The notes under the pieces were generated by a model. The model had not been told where the DNA came from. It searched no databases and saw only the letters and a program-made list of their open reading frames with translations. The position numbers and the translations under genes were made by a program. A stretch of 22,570 bases of DNA from assembly GCA_021797415.1 (NCBI GenBank), contig JAJZZT010000051.1, forward strand, positions 1 through 22,570, given 5' to 3'. This document shows positions 7,131-13,932 of the stretch, piece after piece. Every line of letters begins with the position of its first letter. Position 1 is the first letter of the stretch. Origin of the DNA: Bacillota bacterium (GTDB taxonomy: Bacteria; Bacillota; Bacilli; Alicyclobacillales; SLC66).

Positions 7131-8435
7131 TTGGCGGATGCGTACTTTGACGTAATTGTGGTGGGCGCAGGGCCAGCGGGCATATCGGCCGCCTACACGG
7201 CGGCCCAGGGCGGCCTTAAGGTCGCGCTGATTGAGCGCGGCGAGTTTCCCGGCGCGAAGAATATATTTGGCGGAGTGTTGTATCGCAGGCAGATGGAGGA
7301 CATCATTCCGGAATTCTGGAAGGAAGCTCCGCTGGAACGCACGATTGTCGAGCAGCGCATGTGGGTGCTCGGCAAGGACAGCGTGGTGACGTTCGGGCAC
7401 CGCAATGAGCGCTACAAGGATCCGCCCAACTGCTGGACGGGACTGCGCGTGAAGTTCGACCAGTGGTACGCGGGCAAGGCGGAGAAGGTGGGCGCCGTTC
7501 CGATCTACGAGACGGTCGTCACGGATCTCCTGCGCGAGGGGGGCCGTGTGGTCGGCGTCCGGACGGATCGCGACGATGGGGACCTGCGCGCGGGCGTGGT
7601 GGTGATTGCCGACGGCATCAATTCTCTGCTCGGCAAGGCGCTCGGCGTGCACAAGGAATGGCTGCCGGACCAGGTGTCGCTTGCGGTGAAAGAAGTGATC
7701 GAACTGCCGAAGGAAAAGATCCAGGATCGCTTCAATCTTGAGGGCGACGAGGGCTGCACGATCGAATTTGTCGGCGAGACGCGGGGCATGGCGGGTCTCG
7801 GATTCTTGTACACCAACCAGGAGACGCTGTCGCTCGGCGTCGGCGTGATGGTTGACGACCTGAAAAAGCAGCGGGTCAAACCGTACGAAATTCTCGATGA
7901 AATCAAGCAGCATCCGATGATCCGGCGGCTGATCCAGGGCGGAGAGCCGAAGGAGTACTCGGGCCACCTGATCCCGGAGGGCGGATTCCACTCGATGCCC
8001 CCTCTGGCGGGGGATGGCTGGATGATCTGCGGCGACGCGGCCCAGATGGTGAACGTCGTGCATCGGGAAGGGACGAACCTCGCCATGCTGTCGGGCAGAC
8101 TGGCGGGCGAAACCGCCATCGCCGCGCATGGACAGGACAATTACAGCGCCGGGGTGTTGCGCGGCTATGAACAGGCTGTGCGGTCCTCGTTGATTTTCCG
8201 CGATCTGCGTAAATACCGCGGGTTGCATCACCTGCTTCGCGACGTGGATTCCGGTCTGATGTTCGACCGCCTGCCGCAGGCGTTGAACGATGCGGCGTAC
8301 AAGATGCTATTGGTGGACGGCACGCCGAAAAAGGATAAGCAAAGGCAGGTCCTGCGGCAGTTGCGCGACGCCTCGGGCGGACGGCTCGACCTTCTCCGGT
8401 TGGGACTCAGAGGATGGGGAGCGATGAACGGATGA
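7131..8435 (+). CDS. fixC: FixC-type flavoprotein, ETF:quinone oxidoreductase family
   Basis: A 434-residue FAD protein that accepts electrons from FixAB and passes them to the quinone pool, working with the ferredoxin-like FixX at the membrane surface. The N-terminal Rossmann motif VVGAGPAGISAAYTAAQ (GxGxxG) follows within 10 residues of the TTG start at 7131. A second FAD motif, SMPPLAGDGWMICGDAAQMV, occurs near residue 290, and further family segments are GAKNIFGGVLY and GLHHLLRDVDSGLM. The TTG start is favoured because it lies 6 bases after the fixB stop with CGGAG upstream and gives the canonical N-terminus ADAYFDVIVVGAG. It lacks its own iron-sulfur domain, as expected for FixC with a separate FixX. 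The stop overlaps the fixX start (ATGA). Confidence 0.95.
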   Translation: MADAYFDVIVVGAGPAGISAAYTAAQGGLKVALIERGEFPGAKNIFGGVLYRRQMEDIIPEFWKEAPLERTIVEQRMWVLGKDSVVTFGHRNERYKDPPNCWTGLRVKFDQWYAGKAEKVGAVPIYETVVTDLLREGGRVVGVRTDRDDGDLRAGVVVIADGINSLLGKALGVHKEWLPDQVSLAVKEVIELPKEKIQDRFNLEGDEGCTIEFVGETRGMAGLGFLYTNQETLSLGVGVMVDDLKKQRVKPYEILDEIKQHPMIRRLIQGGEPKEYSGHLIPEGGFHSMPPLAGDGWMICGDAAQMVNVVHREGTNLAMLSGRLAGETAIAAHGQDNYSAGVLRGYEQAVRSSLIFRDLRKYRGLHHLLRDVDSGLMFDRLPQALNDAAYKMLLVDGTPKKDKQRQVLRQLRDASGGRLDLLRLGLRGWGAMNG

Positions 8436-8716
8436 GCGCGGGAATCGAGGAACGGCTGTACAGCATCCGGTACAAAGCGGACGACAAGTCGCACCTGATC
8501 ATCGAGGATCAGGATGTGTGCGCACACTGCGAGACGAAGGAGTGCAACTTCTTCTGTCCGGCGGATGTCTACCTGTGGCACGGCGACGAGAAGATGACGA
8601 GCGTGGCGTTTGAGAATTGCATCGAGTGCGGCACATGCCGCATTGCTTGCCCGGACTACAACATCAAGTGGGTGTACCCGACAGGCGGCTACGGCATCAC
8701 CTACAAATTCGGCTGA
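8432..8716 (+). CDS. fixX: FixX-type ferredoxin-like protein
   Basis: A 94-residue iron-sulfur protein that relays electrons with FixC. Its cysteines form two groups: C30-x2-C33-x4-C38-x3-C42-P, and C63-x2-C66-x2-C69-x3-C73-P, the second being a canonical [4Fe-4S] ligand set (CIECGTCRIACP). The ATG at 8432 overlaps the fixC stop by four bases, implying translational coupling. An upstream in-frame ATG at 8414 lies inside fixC and is less likely. It ends the fixABCX operon; 94 bases separate it from the next coding start. Confidence 0.95.
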   Translation: MSAGIEERLYSIRYKADDKSHLIIEDQDVCAHCETKECNFFCPADVYLWHGDEKMTSVAFENCIECGTCRIACPDYNIKWVYPTGGYGITYKFG

Positions 8717-8810
8717 TCGCGCCGGTCGGCTGGAGTGGAGTATGATTATCATGGCGCCCGTGGGCATGAGTTGCCGGCCGGGCGCCATTCGTATGGAGGG
8801 GATGATCCGC

Positions 8811-10088
8811 ATGCGTCAAATCATCGCCATGGGCGGCGGCGGCTTTTCCGCAGAACCTGAGAATCCATTGCTCGACCGGTACATCCTGGACCAGGCTGGA
8901 AGCGACCGGCCCAAGGTGTGCTTGATCCCGACTGCGCGCGGAGATGCAGAGGGCTATATCGACCGCTTCTACACAGTGTTCCGGCAATATGACTGTGAAC
9001 CTTCCCATCTCTCCCTGTACCGTCCGCCCACAAGCGATCTTCAATCGTTCATCCTGGAGAAAGACATCATCTATGTGGGCGGGGGCAACACCAAGAATCT
9101 GCTTGCCCTGTGGCGGGAATGGGGACTTGATCGCGTCTTGAAAACCGCGTGGGAGTCCGGGATCGTCCTATCCGGAGTGAGTGCGGGTTCCATCTGCTGG
9201 TTTGAAGAAGGTGTGACGGACTCGTACGGAGTAAAGCTGGATCGCATCCCCTGCCTGGGATTGCTGCCGGGAAGCAACTGCCCGCATTACGACGGGGAGG
9301 CGCAGCGGCGCCCGACGTTCCATCGCCTGCTCGCGGAAAACAGGATCGTGCCCGGTCTGGCGGCGGATGATGGGGTGGCGTTGCACTTTGTCGGCACGGT
9401 TCTGAAGGCTGTGGTCAGTTCTCGCCCGGCCGCCCGGGCGTACCGGTTGGGAATGGGTGAGAACAGCGTGGTGGAAAAGGAGATCGTGCCGCAGTACCTC
9501 GGAAGTGAAGTGATCGGGAAACGGCGGGATCGACCGGAGCCAGACGCGCGGTTGGAGCCGCCGGCCATGCGCGACCGATCGGCGACTAATCAGGAGCCGG
9601 CGTCGGCGCAAGGGGCGGTGCAGGCGTCGGCGCAAGTGCAGATCCGTCCCCTGCGGGAAGGCGAGCGTCCGCCGATGGAGTTGTTGCTCCTGGCGGATCC
9701 GTCCGAGCAATTGGTCATGAGCTATATCGAGCGGGGAACGTGCCGGGTTGCGGAGTTGGCGGACGAAGTGGTCGGCGTCTACGTGCTGCTGGAAACCAGG
9801 CCGGAGACGATGGAACTGGTCAATGTGGCGGTTCGCGGCGATCTCCAGGGAGAGGGGATCGGGAAGCGCCTGGTGCTGCACGCCGTCACGGCCGCCCGGG
9901 AGACCGGGGCCCGCACCATCGAACTTGGGACGGGCAACTCGGGCGTTGTCCAGCTTCTTTTGTACCAGAAATGCGGCTTTCGCCTGGTCGGAGTGGATGT
10001 GGATTTCTTTGTGCGCCATTACGATCGGCCCATTTCCGAGCATGGCGTGCAATGCCGGGACATGATCCGGATGAAACGGGAGCTGTAG
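8811..10088 (+). CDS. Peptidase E (S51-like) fused to GNAT N-acetyltransferase
   Basis: A 425-residue two-domain protein. Residues about 1-225 form a peptidase E (family S51) domain: AMGGGGF at the N-terminus, DIIYVGGGNTKNLLALW, the nucleophile S124 in SGVSAGSICWFEEG, and GLLPGSNCPHYDGE carrying a likely catalytic-site histidine. Peptidase E proteins hydrolyse Asp-initial dipeptides, or are relatives of cyanophycinase. An Ala/Gln/Arg-rich linker (about residues 240-275) leads to a GNAT domain with the acetyl-CoA motif VRGDLQGEGIGKRLV and a following LYQKCGF. I chose ATG 8811 because GGAGGGG (8796-8802) is 8 bases upstream; in-frame ATGs at 8793 and 8802 overlap that site. No internal ribosome binding site or stop divides the domains. 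The coupling suggests processing plus acetylation of one class of small peptide, which is an inference. Confidence 0.88.
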   Translation: MRQIIAMGGGGFSAEPENPLLDRYILDQAGSDRPKVCLIPTARGDAEGYIDRFYTVFRQYDCEPSHLSLYRPPTSDLQSFILEKDIIYVGGGNTKNLLALWREWGLDRVLKTAWESGIVLSGVSAGSICWFEEGVTDSYGVKLDRIPCLGLLPGSNCPHYDGEAQRRPTFHRLLAENRIVPGLAADDGVALHFVGTVLKAVVSSRPAARAYRLGMGENSVVEKEIVPQYLGSEVIGKRRDRPEPDARLEPPAMRDRSATNQEPASAQGAVQASAQVQIRPLREGERPPMELLLLADPSEQLVMSYIERGTCRVAELADEVVGVYVLLETRPETMELVNVAVRGDLQGEGIGKRLVLHAVTAARETGARTIELGTGNSGVVQLLLYQKCGFRLVGVDVDFFVRHYDRPISEHGVQCRDMIRMKREL

Positions 10089-10112
10089 TGGCCGAAATTA
10101 TATTGTCGGGGT

Positions 10113-10142
10113 AAACGAATGTGGCGGTCTGCACATTCGTTT
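10113..10142. terminator. Bidirectional hairpin terminator between convergent genes
   Basis: Perfect 11-bp stem AAACGAATGTG/CACATTCGTTT (10113-10123 and 10132-10142) with an 8-base loop. It lies between the peptidase E-GNAT gene (ending 10088) and the convergent flavin reductase-like gene (ending 10219). The T tract is short, so termination efficiency is uncertain. Confidence 0.7.
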
Positions 10143-10218
10143 GTGCGGCATGCGCTCCATGTGGGTGCATGATCGATTGTGCATGACAGTTTCATTTCGG
10201 CGAAAAACCGGTCGGGTG

Positions 10219-10833
10219 TCAGACCTCAGCCCGGAAGGTCTTTCCCAGATCGTCTCCGAGATCAAAATAGTGGCGGAAACTGTAGATCAGCGGACGCCAC
10301 TTTGTCGTATCGACGTGTGAGCGGTCGATCATGATACCGTCGTGCGCGTGGACCGTCACCGCCTCCACCTCCACGATCGCAAACCGCATTCCTTCGCCGG
10401 TCAGGTGAAGATTCACGACCCGCGATTCGATTTGCAGCGGGCACTCGGCGATTCTGTCAGGCCGGACAAGTTGCGAACGAACCGCCCGCAGGCCGGATGC
10501 CCCGAATTTGTCCTTCTCGTGGCGAAACACAGCCTTTTTATGGTCGGGGACCGGATCGGCTCCGGTCAGAGGGGCCAGTGCTTCGACATTGCGCCACAGT
10601 TCGGAGTTCGGGACATTGACGACACACTCGGCCTGCCGTCTCAGATTCGCCAATCCGTGCGCGCCCTCGCCGAGCCCCAGAACGATGCGGTTGCCAAGAG
10701 CCCATGCCGAGGACAGCGGCGTGATATTGCTCGATCCATCCTCATTCAGTGTGGTGAGCAGGACCACGGGTGTTCCGAAGTACAGGATCTTCAGATGGAC
10801 AGTGTCGGTTGTTTCCCCGGTATGCCTCGTCAT
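10219..10833 (-). CDS. Flavin reductase-like (FMN-binding split barrel) protein
   Basis: A 204-residue protein of the flavin reductase-like domain family (FMN-binding split barrel). N-terminal motifs VVLLTTLNEDGSSNITPLSS and AWALGNRIVLGLGEG, and the downstream ECVVNVPNSELW, match the DIM6/NTAB group of flavin-dependent oxidoreductases. The start is the ATG at 10833 (MTRHTGETTD) with GGGAGG about 9 bases upstream; a more distal ATG lacks a ribosome binding site. It is divergent from an ArsR-type regulator across about 120 bases carrying short palindromes, so that regulator may control it. The substrate is unknown: some members reduce free flavin for a partner monooxygenase, others act on small molecules, and no partner monooxygenase is in the window. 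Confidence 0.85.
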   Translation of the reverse strand: MTRHTGETTDTVHLKILYFGTPVVLLTTLNEDGSSNITPLSSAWALGNRIVLGLGEGAHGLANLRRQAECVVNVPNSELWRNVEALAPLTGADPVPDHKKAVFRHEKDKFGASGLRAVRSQLVRPDRIAECPLQIESRVVNLHLTGEGMRFAIVEVEAVTVHAHDGIMIDRSHVDTTKWRPLIYSFRHYFDLGDDLGKTFRAEV

Positions 10834-10877
10834 AGCGTTTTGCCTCCCATGCAAACATTTCTGCCGTCTGTCAGCCA

Positions 10878-10918
10878 TTGTAATGTAGAAAACATTCGCT
10901 TATCATCGAAGTGTGATA
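10878..10918 (+). promoter_or_regulatory. Promoter and candidate operators in the divergent flavin reductase/ArsR region
   Basis: TTGTAA (10878-10883) and TATCAT (10901-10906), 17 bases apart, form a promoter for the ArsR-type gene. Two short inverted repeats overlap it: AATGT/ACATT (10882-10886 and 10892-10896) and TATCA/TGATA (10901-10905 and 10914-10918). Their overlap with both hexamers suits repressor binding and autoregulation; this is an inference. Confidence 0.5.
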
Positions 10919-10952
10919 GGAAGAACGGGGAAATCAAGATCTTCGTCCGGAG

Positions 10953-11699
10953 GTGGTCCCCATAAACGCGACGCCCAAGATTGCCGAAGTGGCCGCTCTT
11001 GTCGGCGATCCGTCCCGGGCGGCCATGCTGTTGCAGCTTCTTGGCGGCATCGCGCTGCCCGCCGGAGAGTTGGCGCGCGCAGCGCGCGTCACTCCGCAGA
11101 CGGCAAGTGCACATTTGGCCAGAATGGTTGAGGGAGGGTTGCTGATTCATGAATCGCTCGGGCGCCACCGATATTATCGACTGGCCAGTCCGGAGGTGGG
11201 GCAGGCCCTGGAGACGCTGAGTGCGATCGCACAGCCCCAACCGGTCCGCTCTCTTCGCGAATCGGACCAGTTGAGGACGCTCCGGTTCGCCCGGATGTGC
11301 TACGACCACATCGCCGGAGAGGTTGGGGTGGTGCTCGCGGATCGCTTGCGGACGCTCGATCTGCTGAACGAAGTGGGAAGGGATTTCGTTGTGACGGCCG
11401 AGGGTGCGGCCTGGTTGGGAGACTTCGGGATGGATCTTGACCGCATCCGGAGAGGGCGCCGCCACTTTGCCCGTCAATGCCTGGATTGGAGCGAGCGGCG
11501 GCACCATGTGGCGGGAGCCCTCGGTGCGGCGATGGCAGACCGGATGTTTGAGCTCCGGTGGATGGAGCGGATCGCCGGTGGACGGGCCGTGAGAGTGACC
11601 GTTGAAGGATACCGGGGCCTGGAACGGATGCTTGGCATTTCGTTTGCCGGCAAGACTGTCGTCTTGGATGGGTCAGCCGACGGAGGGTTGCGAACTTGA
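10953..11699 (+). CDS. ArsR-family winged-helix transcriptional regulator
   Basis: About 245-248 residues. The N-terminal winged helix-turn-helix spans about residues 8-85, with PSRAAMLLQLLGGIALPAGE, the recognition-helix segment RVTPQTASAHLARMVEGGLL, and the wing ESLGRHRYYRLA: a clear ArsR fold. An extension of about 150 residues beyond a minimal ArsR protein follows, as in larger ArsR-type regulators. No metal-binding CVC motif is seen. The start is ambiguous: GGAGG (10949-10953) overlaps the GTG at 10953 itself, whereas the only codon at ideal spacing is ATA at 10962. It overlaps the next gene by four bases (TTGA), so the two are co-transcribed. It is divergent from the flavin reductase-like gene, its probable target; effector unknown. 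Confidence 0.88.
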   Translation: MVPINATPKIAEVAALVGDPSRAAMLLQLLGGIALPAGELARAARVTPQTASAHLARMVEGGLLIHESLGRHRYYRLASPEVGQALETLSAIAQPQPVRSLRESDQLRTLRFARMCYDHIAGEVGVVLADRLRTLDLLNEVGRDFVVTAEGAAWLGDFGMDLDRIRRGRRHFARQCLDWSERRHHVAGALGAAMADRMFELRWMERIAGGRAVRVTVEGYRGLERMLGISFAGKTVVLDGSADGGLRT

Positions 11700-12205
11700 A
11701 CAGGGTGGCCATCATCGGTTCGCCGGGAGCCGGAAAGTCTACTTTCGCCCGCCGGCTGGGCGAGATGACCGCCATGGAGGTGTTCCATCTGGACCATCTC
11801 TACTGGAAGCCGGGTTGGATTGAAACGCCCCGGCCAGAGTGGATCGCGCTGCTGCAACGGCTCGTGCAGCAGGAACGCTGGATCATGGACGGCAATTACG
11901 GGGCCACCATGGATATCCGGATTCAGGCCGCCGACACGGTGATATTTTTTGACTTTCCCCGCCGTGTCTGCCTGTGGGGGGCTGTGAAAAGAGCGCTCCA
12001 TTACCGTGGACGGACGCGGCCGGACATGGGCGAGGGGTGTCCGGAGAGGGTCGATCGCGAATTTCTGTATTTCATCTGGCGTTTCCGGGAGCGGGAGCGG
12101 GGCGGGATCCTGCAACGCCTGGAGAAAGCGGGCCGCCAGGGGAAACAAATCGTGTGGTTGAGGACGAGGGGACAGTCGGAGAGGTATTTGGCTTCGTTGC
12201 GGTGA
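11696..12205 (+). CDS. P-loop kinase-like protein (FlaR/adenylate-kinase-like)
   Basis: A 169-residue P-loop NTPase. The Walker A motif GSPGAGKST lies at residues 8-16, followed by EVFHLDHLYWKPGW and later WIMDGNYG, which match the small AAA/adenylate-kinase-like proteins annotated as topology modulation protein FlaR. The TTG start at 11696 overlaps the stop of the ArsR-type gene and has GGAGGG (11682-11687) 8 bases upstream. VIFFDFPRRVCLW is the conserved core strand and the C-terminal KQIVWLRTRGQ segment is also typical. Probable phosphotransferase with an unknown small substrate; the FlaR name is historical and not evidence of a DNA-topology role. Confidence 0.85.
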   Translation: MNRVAIIGSPGAGKSTFARRLGEMTAMEVFHLDHLYWKPGWIETPRPEWIALLQRLVQQERWIMDGNYGATMDIRIQAADTVIFFDFPRRVCLWGAVKRALHYRGRTRPDMGEGCPERVDREFLYFIWRFRERERGGILQRLEKAGRQGKQIVWLRTRGQSERYLASLR

Positions 12206-12330
12206 ACATCGGTTTGGTTGTGCTCCAGCGGCTATTCTGCAGAGATATTTTCATGTCAAGCGCCAGAGATGTTGTCACTATGTAATTCGTCAGTGAAAAT
12301 GTCACCATGGACAAGAGGAGGAATATGCGT

Positions 12331-13041
12331 ATGAAGCCGGTCGTTATGATGCTCGGCGTCTTTCACTTTCGCTTCCTGGATGACATTCTGACGCCCGGAC
12401 GACAGATGGAGATCCAAGAAGTGGTGAAGCGTCTCAAGGCATTTCGCCCCACCAAGGTGGCGGTGGAAGTGGTTGTAGAGCGCGACGAAGCCCTGAACTC
12501 AGACTACCGGAAGTTTCTCGAAGGCGACTTCGAACTCACGTGCAATGAGGTGCACCAACTGGGATTCCGGGTCGCCCGCGGCCTTCGACACGAGAAAGTG
12601 TACGCGACAGATTGGATGCAGATGGAAGAGTCTGAAAAGGAGTTTTTGGAACGCGGTATTGAAATAGCCGAAAAGCAATATCCTGATCTCGTGAAGGAGG
12701 CAGAGGAATTCGGAGTGCGGATCAAAAAATACATGACGCCGGGAACCATCCTGGAAATGATGCGTACCCATAATCAAGAGGAACTGAACATCCTTGATCA
12801 TCAGTACTATATTCGCTATCGGGCACGCCTTGGAGCATTCCCAGACTATATAGGTACCTTCTGGCTGCGATGGTGGTATCGGCGAAATCTGATCATCTAT
12901 TCAAATGTCGCAGGGCTGGCAACTGAGGCGCACGATCGCGTTCTCGTGATCTATGGATCAGGCCACAATTATCTGGTTAAACAGTTCCTGCGGGAGAGTG
13001 GATTGGTCGAGTTGCAGGAACCTGGTCAGTATCTCCAATAG
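12331..13041 (+). CDS. DUF5694-like protein (TraB/GumN-type fold suspected)
   Basis: A 236-residue cytoplasmic protein. Visible hallmarks are the N-terminal VMMLGVFHF, PTKVAVEVVVERD, the central RWWYRRNLIIYSNVAGLA, and the C-terminal RVLVIYGSGHNYLVKQFL. This arrangement (G-x-F-H-F, an E-containing strand, R-N and a terminal G-x-G-H) resembles the DUF5694 family and, more distantly, TraB/Tiki/GumN metal-dependent hydrolases. I chose ATG 12331 because AGAGGAGG (12314-12321) is 9 bases upstream; ATGs at 12307 and 12325 are too far or too close. The gene is less GC-rich than its neighbours to the left, stands alone and is followed by a decayed insertion sequence, hinting at acquired DNA. Function is unknown; the fold assignment is from recollection of family motifs. 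Confidence 0.75.
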   Translation: MKPVVMMLGVFHFRFLDDILTPGRQMEIQEVVKRLKAFRPTKVAVEVVVERDEALNSDYRKFLEGDFELTCNEVHQLGFRVARGLRHEKVYATDWMQMEESEKEFLERGIEIAEKQYPDLVKEAEEFGVRIKKYMTPGTILEMMRTHNQEELNILDHQYYIRYRARLGAFPDYIGTFWLRWWYRRNLIIYSNVAGLATEAHDRVLVIYGSGHNYLVKQFLRESGLVELQEPGQYLQ

Positions 13042-13087
13042 GATAGAAAGGGAGTAAAAAAAGATTGATCTTCAGTCTACCTAAATA

Positions 13088-13117
13088 GAGGTTGTTCAAA
13101 AAGTGGGCAGAACTTCC
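13088..13117 (+). repeat. Solo terminal repeat related to the MITE at 2381-2462
   Basis: The first 19 bases from 13091, GTTGTTCAAAAAGTGGGCA, match the reverse complement of the right arm of the MITE except at two substitutions. The similarity continues through GAACT and into CC, and both copies start with GAG at the outer edge. It is the third copy of this terminus in the window and abuts the hairpin of the IS200/IS605-like remnant. Confidence 0.6.
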
Positions 13118-13167
13118 CGCGCATTCCCCTTCCTCGGCGCGAAGCGCCAGAAGGGGGAATGCGCGGG
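13116..13167. repeat. Long hairpin at the tnpA-side end of the IS200/IS605-like element
   Basis: CCCGCGCATTCCCC (13116-13129) pairs perfectly with GGGGAATGCGCGGG (13154-13167), and an inner GGCGC-GAA-GCGCC stem (13136-13148) extends it. It ends one base before the tnpA stop codon (13168-13170). IS200/IS605 transposases recognise subterminal hairpins, so this is probably the end hairpin. It could double as a terminator for the gene ending at 13041. Confidence 0.65.
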
Positions 13168-13607
13168 CTATCTTTTGGTCCTTGTCTTTGTTCTGGGCGT
13201 GCTTAACCCCTGGGATTCCACGTACTGCTTCACCGTCTCCAGACTGGCGTGCCCGACACTGCCAACGTAGTAGGCTTGATGCCGAAAAATGGCTTCCAGT
13301 AGAATCGTCGCAGATGATCCGCGTGCTTGGCGCGGATACGCCGGGAACTGGCCGTCTTCAGGTTGTTGATCAGCCCGGAGATTTGCAAGGCCGGATGGAT
13401 GTCCGCCAGCAGATGCACGTGATCCGCCTCGCCGCCAAACTCCAGGAGCGAGCAGCGCCCGCCCAACAAAATCTCTGCGAAGATCTCTCGAAGGTCCGCC
13501 AACAGCAAAGGCGTGATGGCCTTGCGCCGATACTGGGTCAGGAACACGGCATGGAGACGAATCGTAAACACCCCATGCGATGAGAGATGGAAATATTGTC
13601 CATTCAT
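13168..13607 (-). pseudogene. tnpA: IS200/IS605-family transposase TnpA (Y1 HUH), single frameshift
   Basis: The reverse strand from the ATG at 13607 encodes a Y1 transposase: HGVFTIRLHAVFLTQYRRKA, then EADHVHLLADIHP containing the HUH metal motif, then RRFYWKPF. At an A5 run on the plus strand (13285-13289) one base appears to be missing. The protein continues in another frame with HQAYYVGSVGHASLETVKQY and VESQGLSTPRTKTRTKR, ending at the TAG at 13168-13170. The probable nucleophile tyrosine (QYVESQ) lies after the shift, so the product as read would be inactive. Total length would be about 146 residues, normal for the family. It is divergent from a tnpB remnant, as in IS605-type elements. 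The homopolymer lesion could be genuine, a sequencing error or a slippage site. Confidence 0.88.
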
Positions 13608-13630
13608 GGTGGGGAGTGTATCATAGAATC

Positions 13631-13807
13631 ATGATGAACGGATACCAGTTTCGCCTCTACCCGACAAAGGAACAGGAACAAATCCTCTTGCGCTGGATCG
13701 GATGCCAACGCCTGATTTATAACGCCAAAGTGTCGGAAGACCGCTATTTTCGCGCCTTCAAACGGCGGTTCCTTGAAAGGGGGTTCTCAAACGGGGAGGA
13801 ACGATAA
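13631..13807 (+). pseudogene. tnpB: Truncated TnpB (IS605 OrfB) N-terminal fragment
   Basis: MMNGYQFRLYPTKEQEQILL, then RWIGCQRLIYNAKVSEDRYF and RAFKRRF, is the typical N-terminus of IS605 OrfB/TnpB proteins, the RNA-guided nuclease ancestors of Cas12. Only about 58 residues remain before a stop at 13805-13807; a full TnpB has about 370-400. The RuvC and zinc-finger parts are absent, and the next gene's control region begins within about 40 bases, so the 3' part and right end were deleted. The start codon (13631 or 13634) lies 24-27 bases from the divergent tnpA start. No right-end hairpin or omega-RNA-like region could be recognised. Confidence 0.85.
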
Positions 13808-13843
13808 TCGTCCACGGAAGACAGCAACGCAATTAGCCCGCCA

Positions 13844-13912
13844 ATGAAACCGGTTGCAAAAATGCGACTTTTGCAGTAATATGAATTCAATGTTTTTTGC
13901 AACCGATTGCAA
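13844..13912 (+). promoter_or_regulatory. Promoter with two LacI/CcpA-type operators before the LacI gene
   Basis: ATGAAACCGGTTGCAA (13844-13859) and TTGCAACCGATTGCAA (13897-13912) both fit the relaxed cre/LacI-family pattern WTGNAANCGNWNNCAW. They share 13 of 16 bases and lie 53 bases apart, about five helical turns. A promoter, TTGCAA (13854-13859) - 17 bases - TAATAT (13877-13882), sits between them: its -35 overlaps the first operator, and the second falls just after the expected start site. A third palindrome, TGCAAAA/TTTTGCA (13855-13861 and 13869-13875), overlaps. Repression by the adjacent LacI protein and/or CcpA is an inference. Confidence 0.65.
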
Positions 13913-13932
13913 TGAATGTTTAAGGAAGGTAT

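Noticed and set aside
6159..8231. A very long open frame on the minus strand opposite fixB/fixC (690 codons).
   Set aside because: It is an antisense shadow of the GC-biased codons of fixB and fixC, both of which carry clear family motifs; the antisense translation is rich in Arg/His/Asp with no domain motif and no ribosome binding site.
13631..13807. TnpB fragment as a functional guide-RNA nuclease locus.
   Set aside because: Only about 58 N-terminal residues survive; the RuvC motifs and zinc finger are missing and no omega-RNA-like right end is visible.
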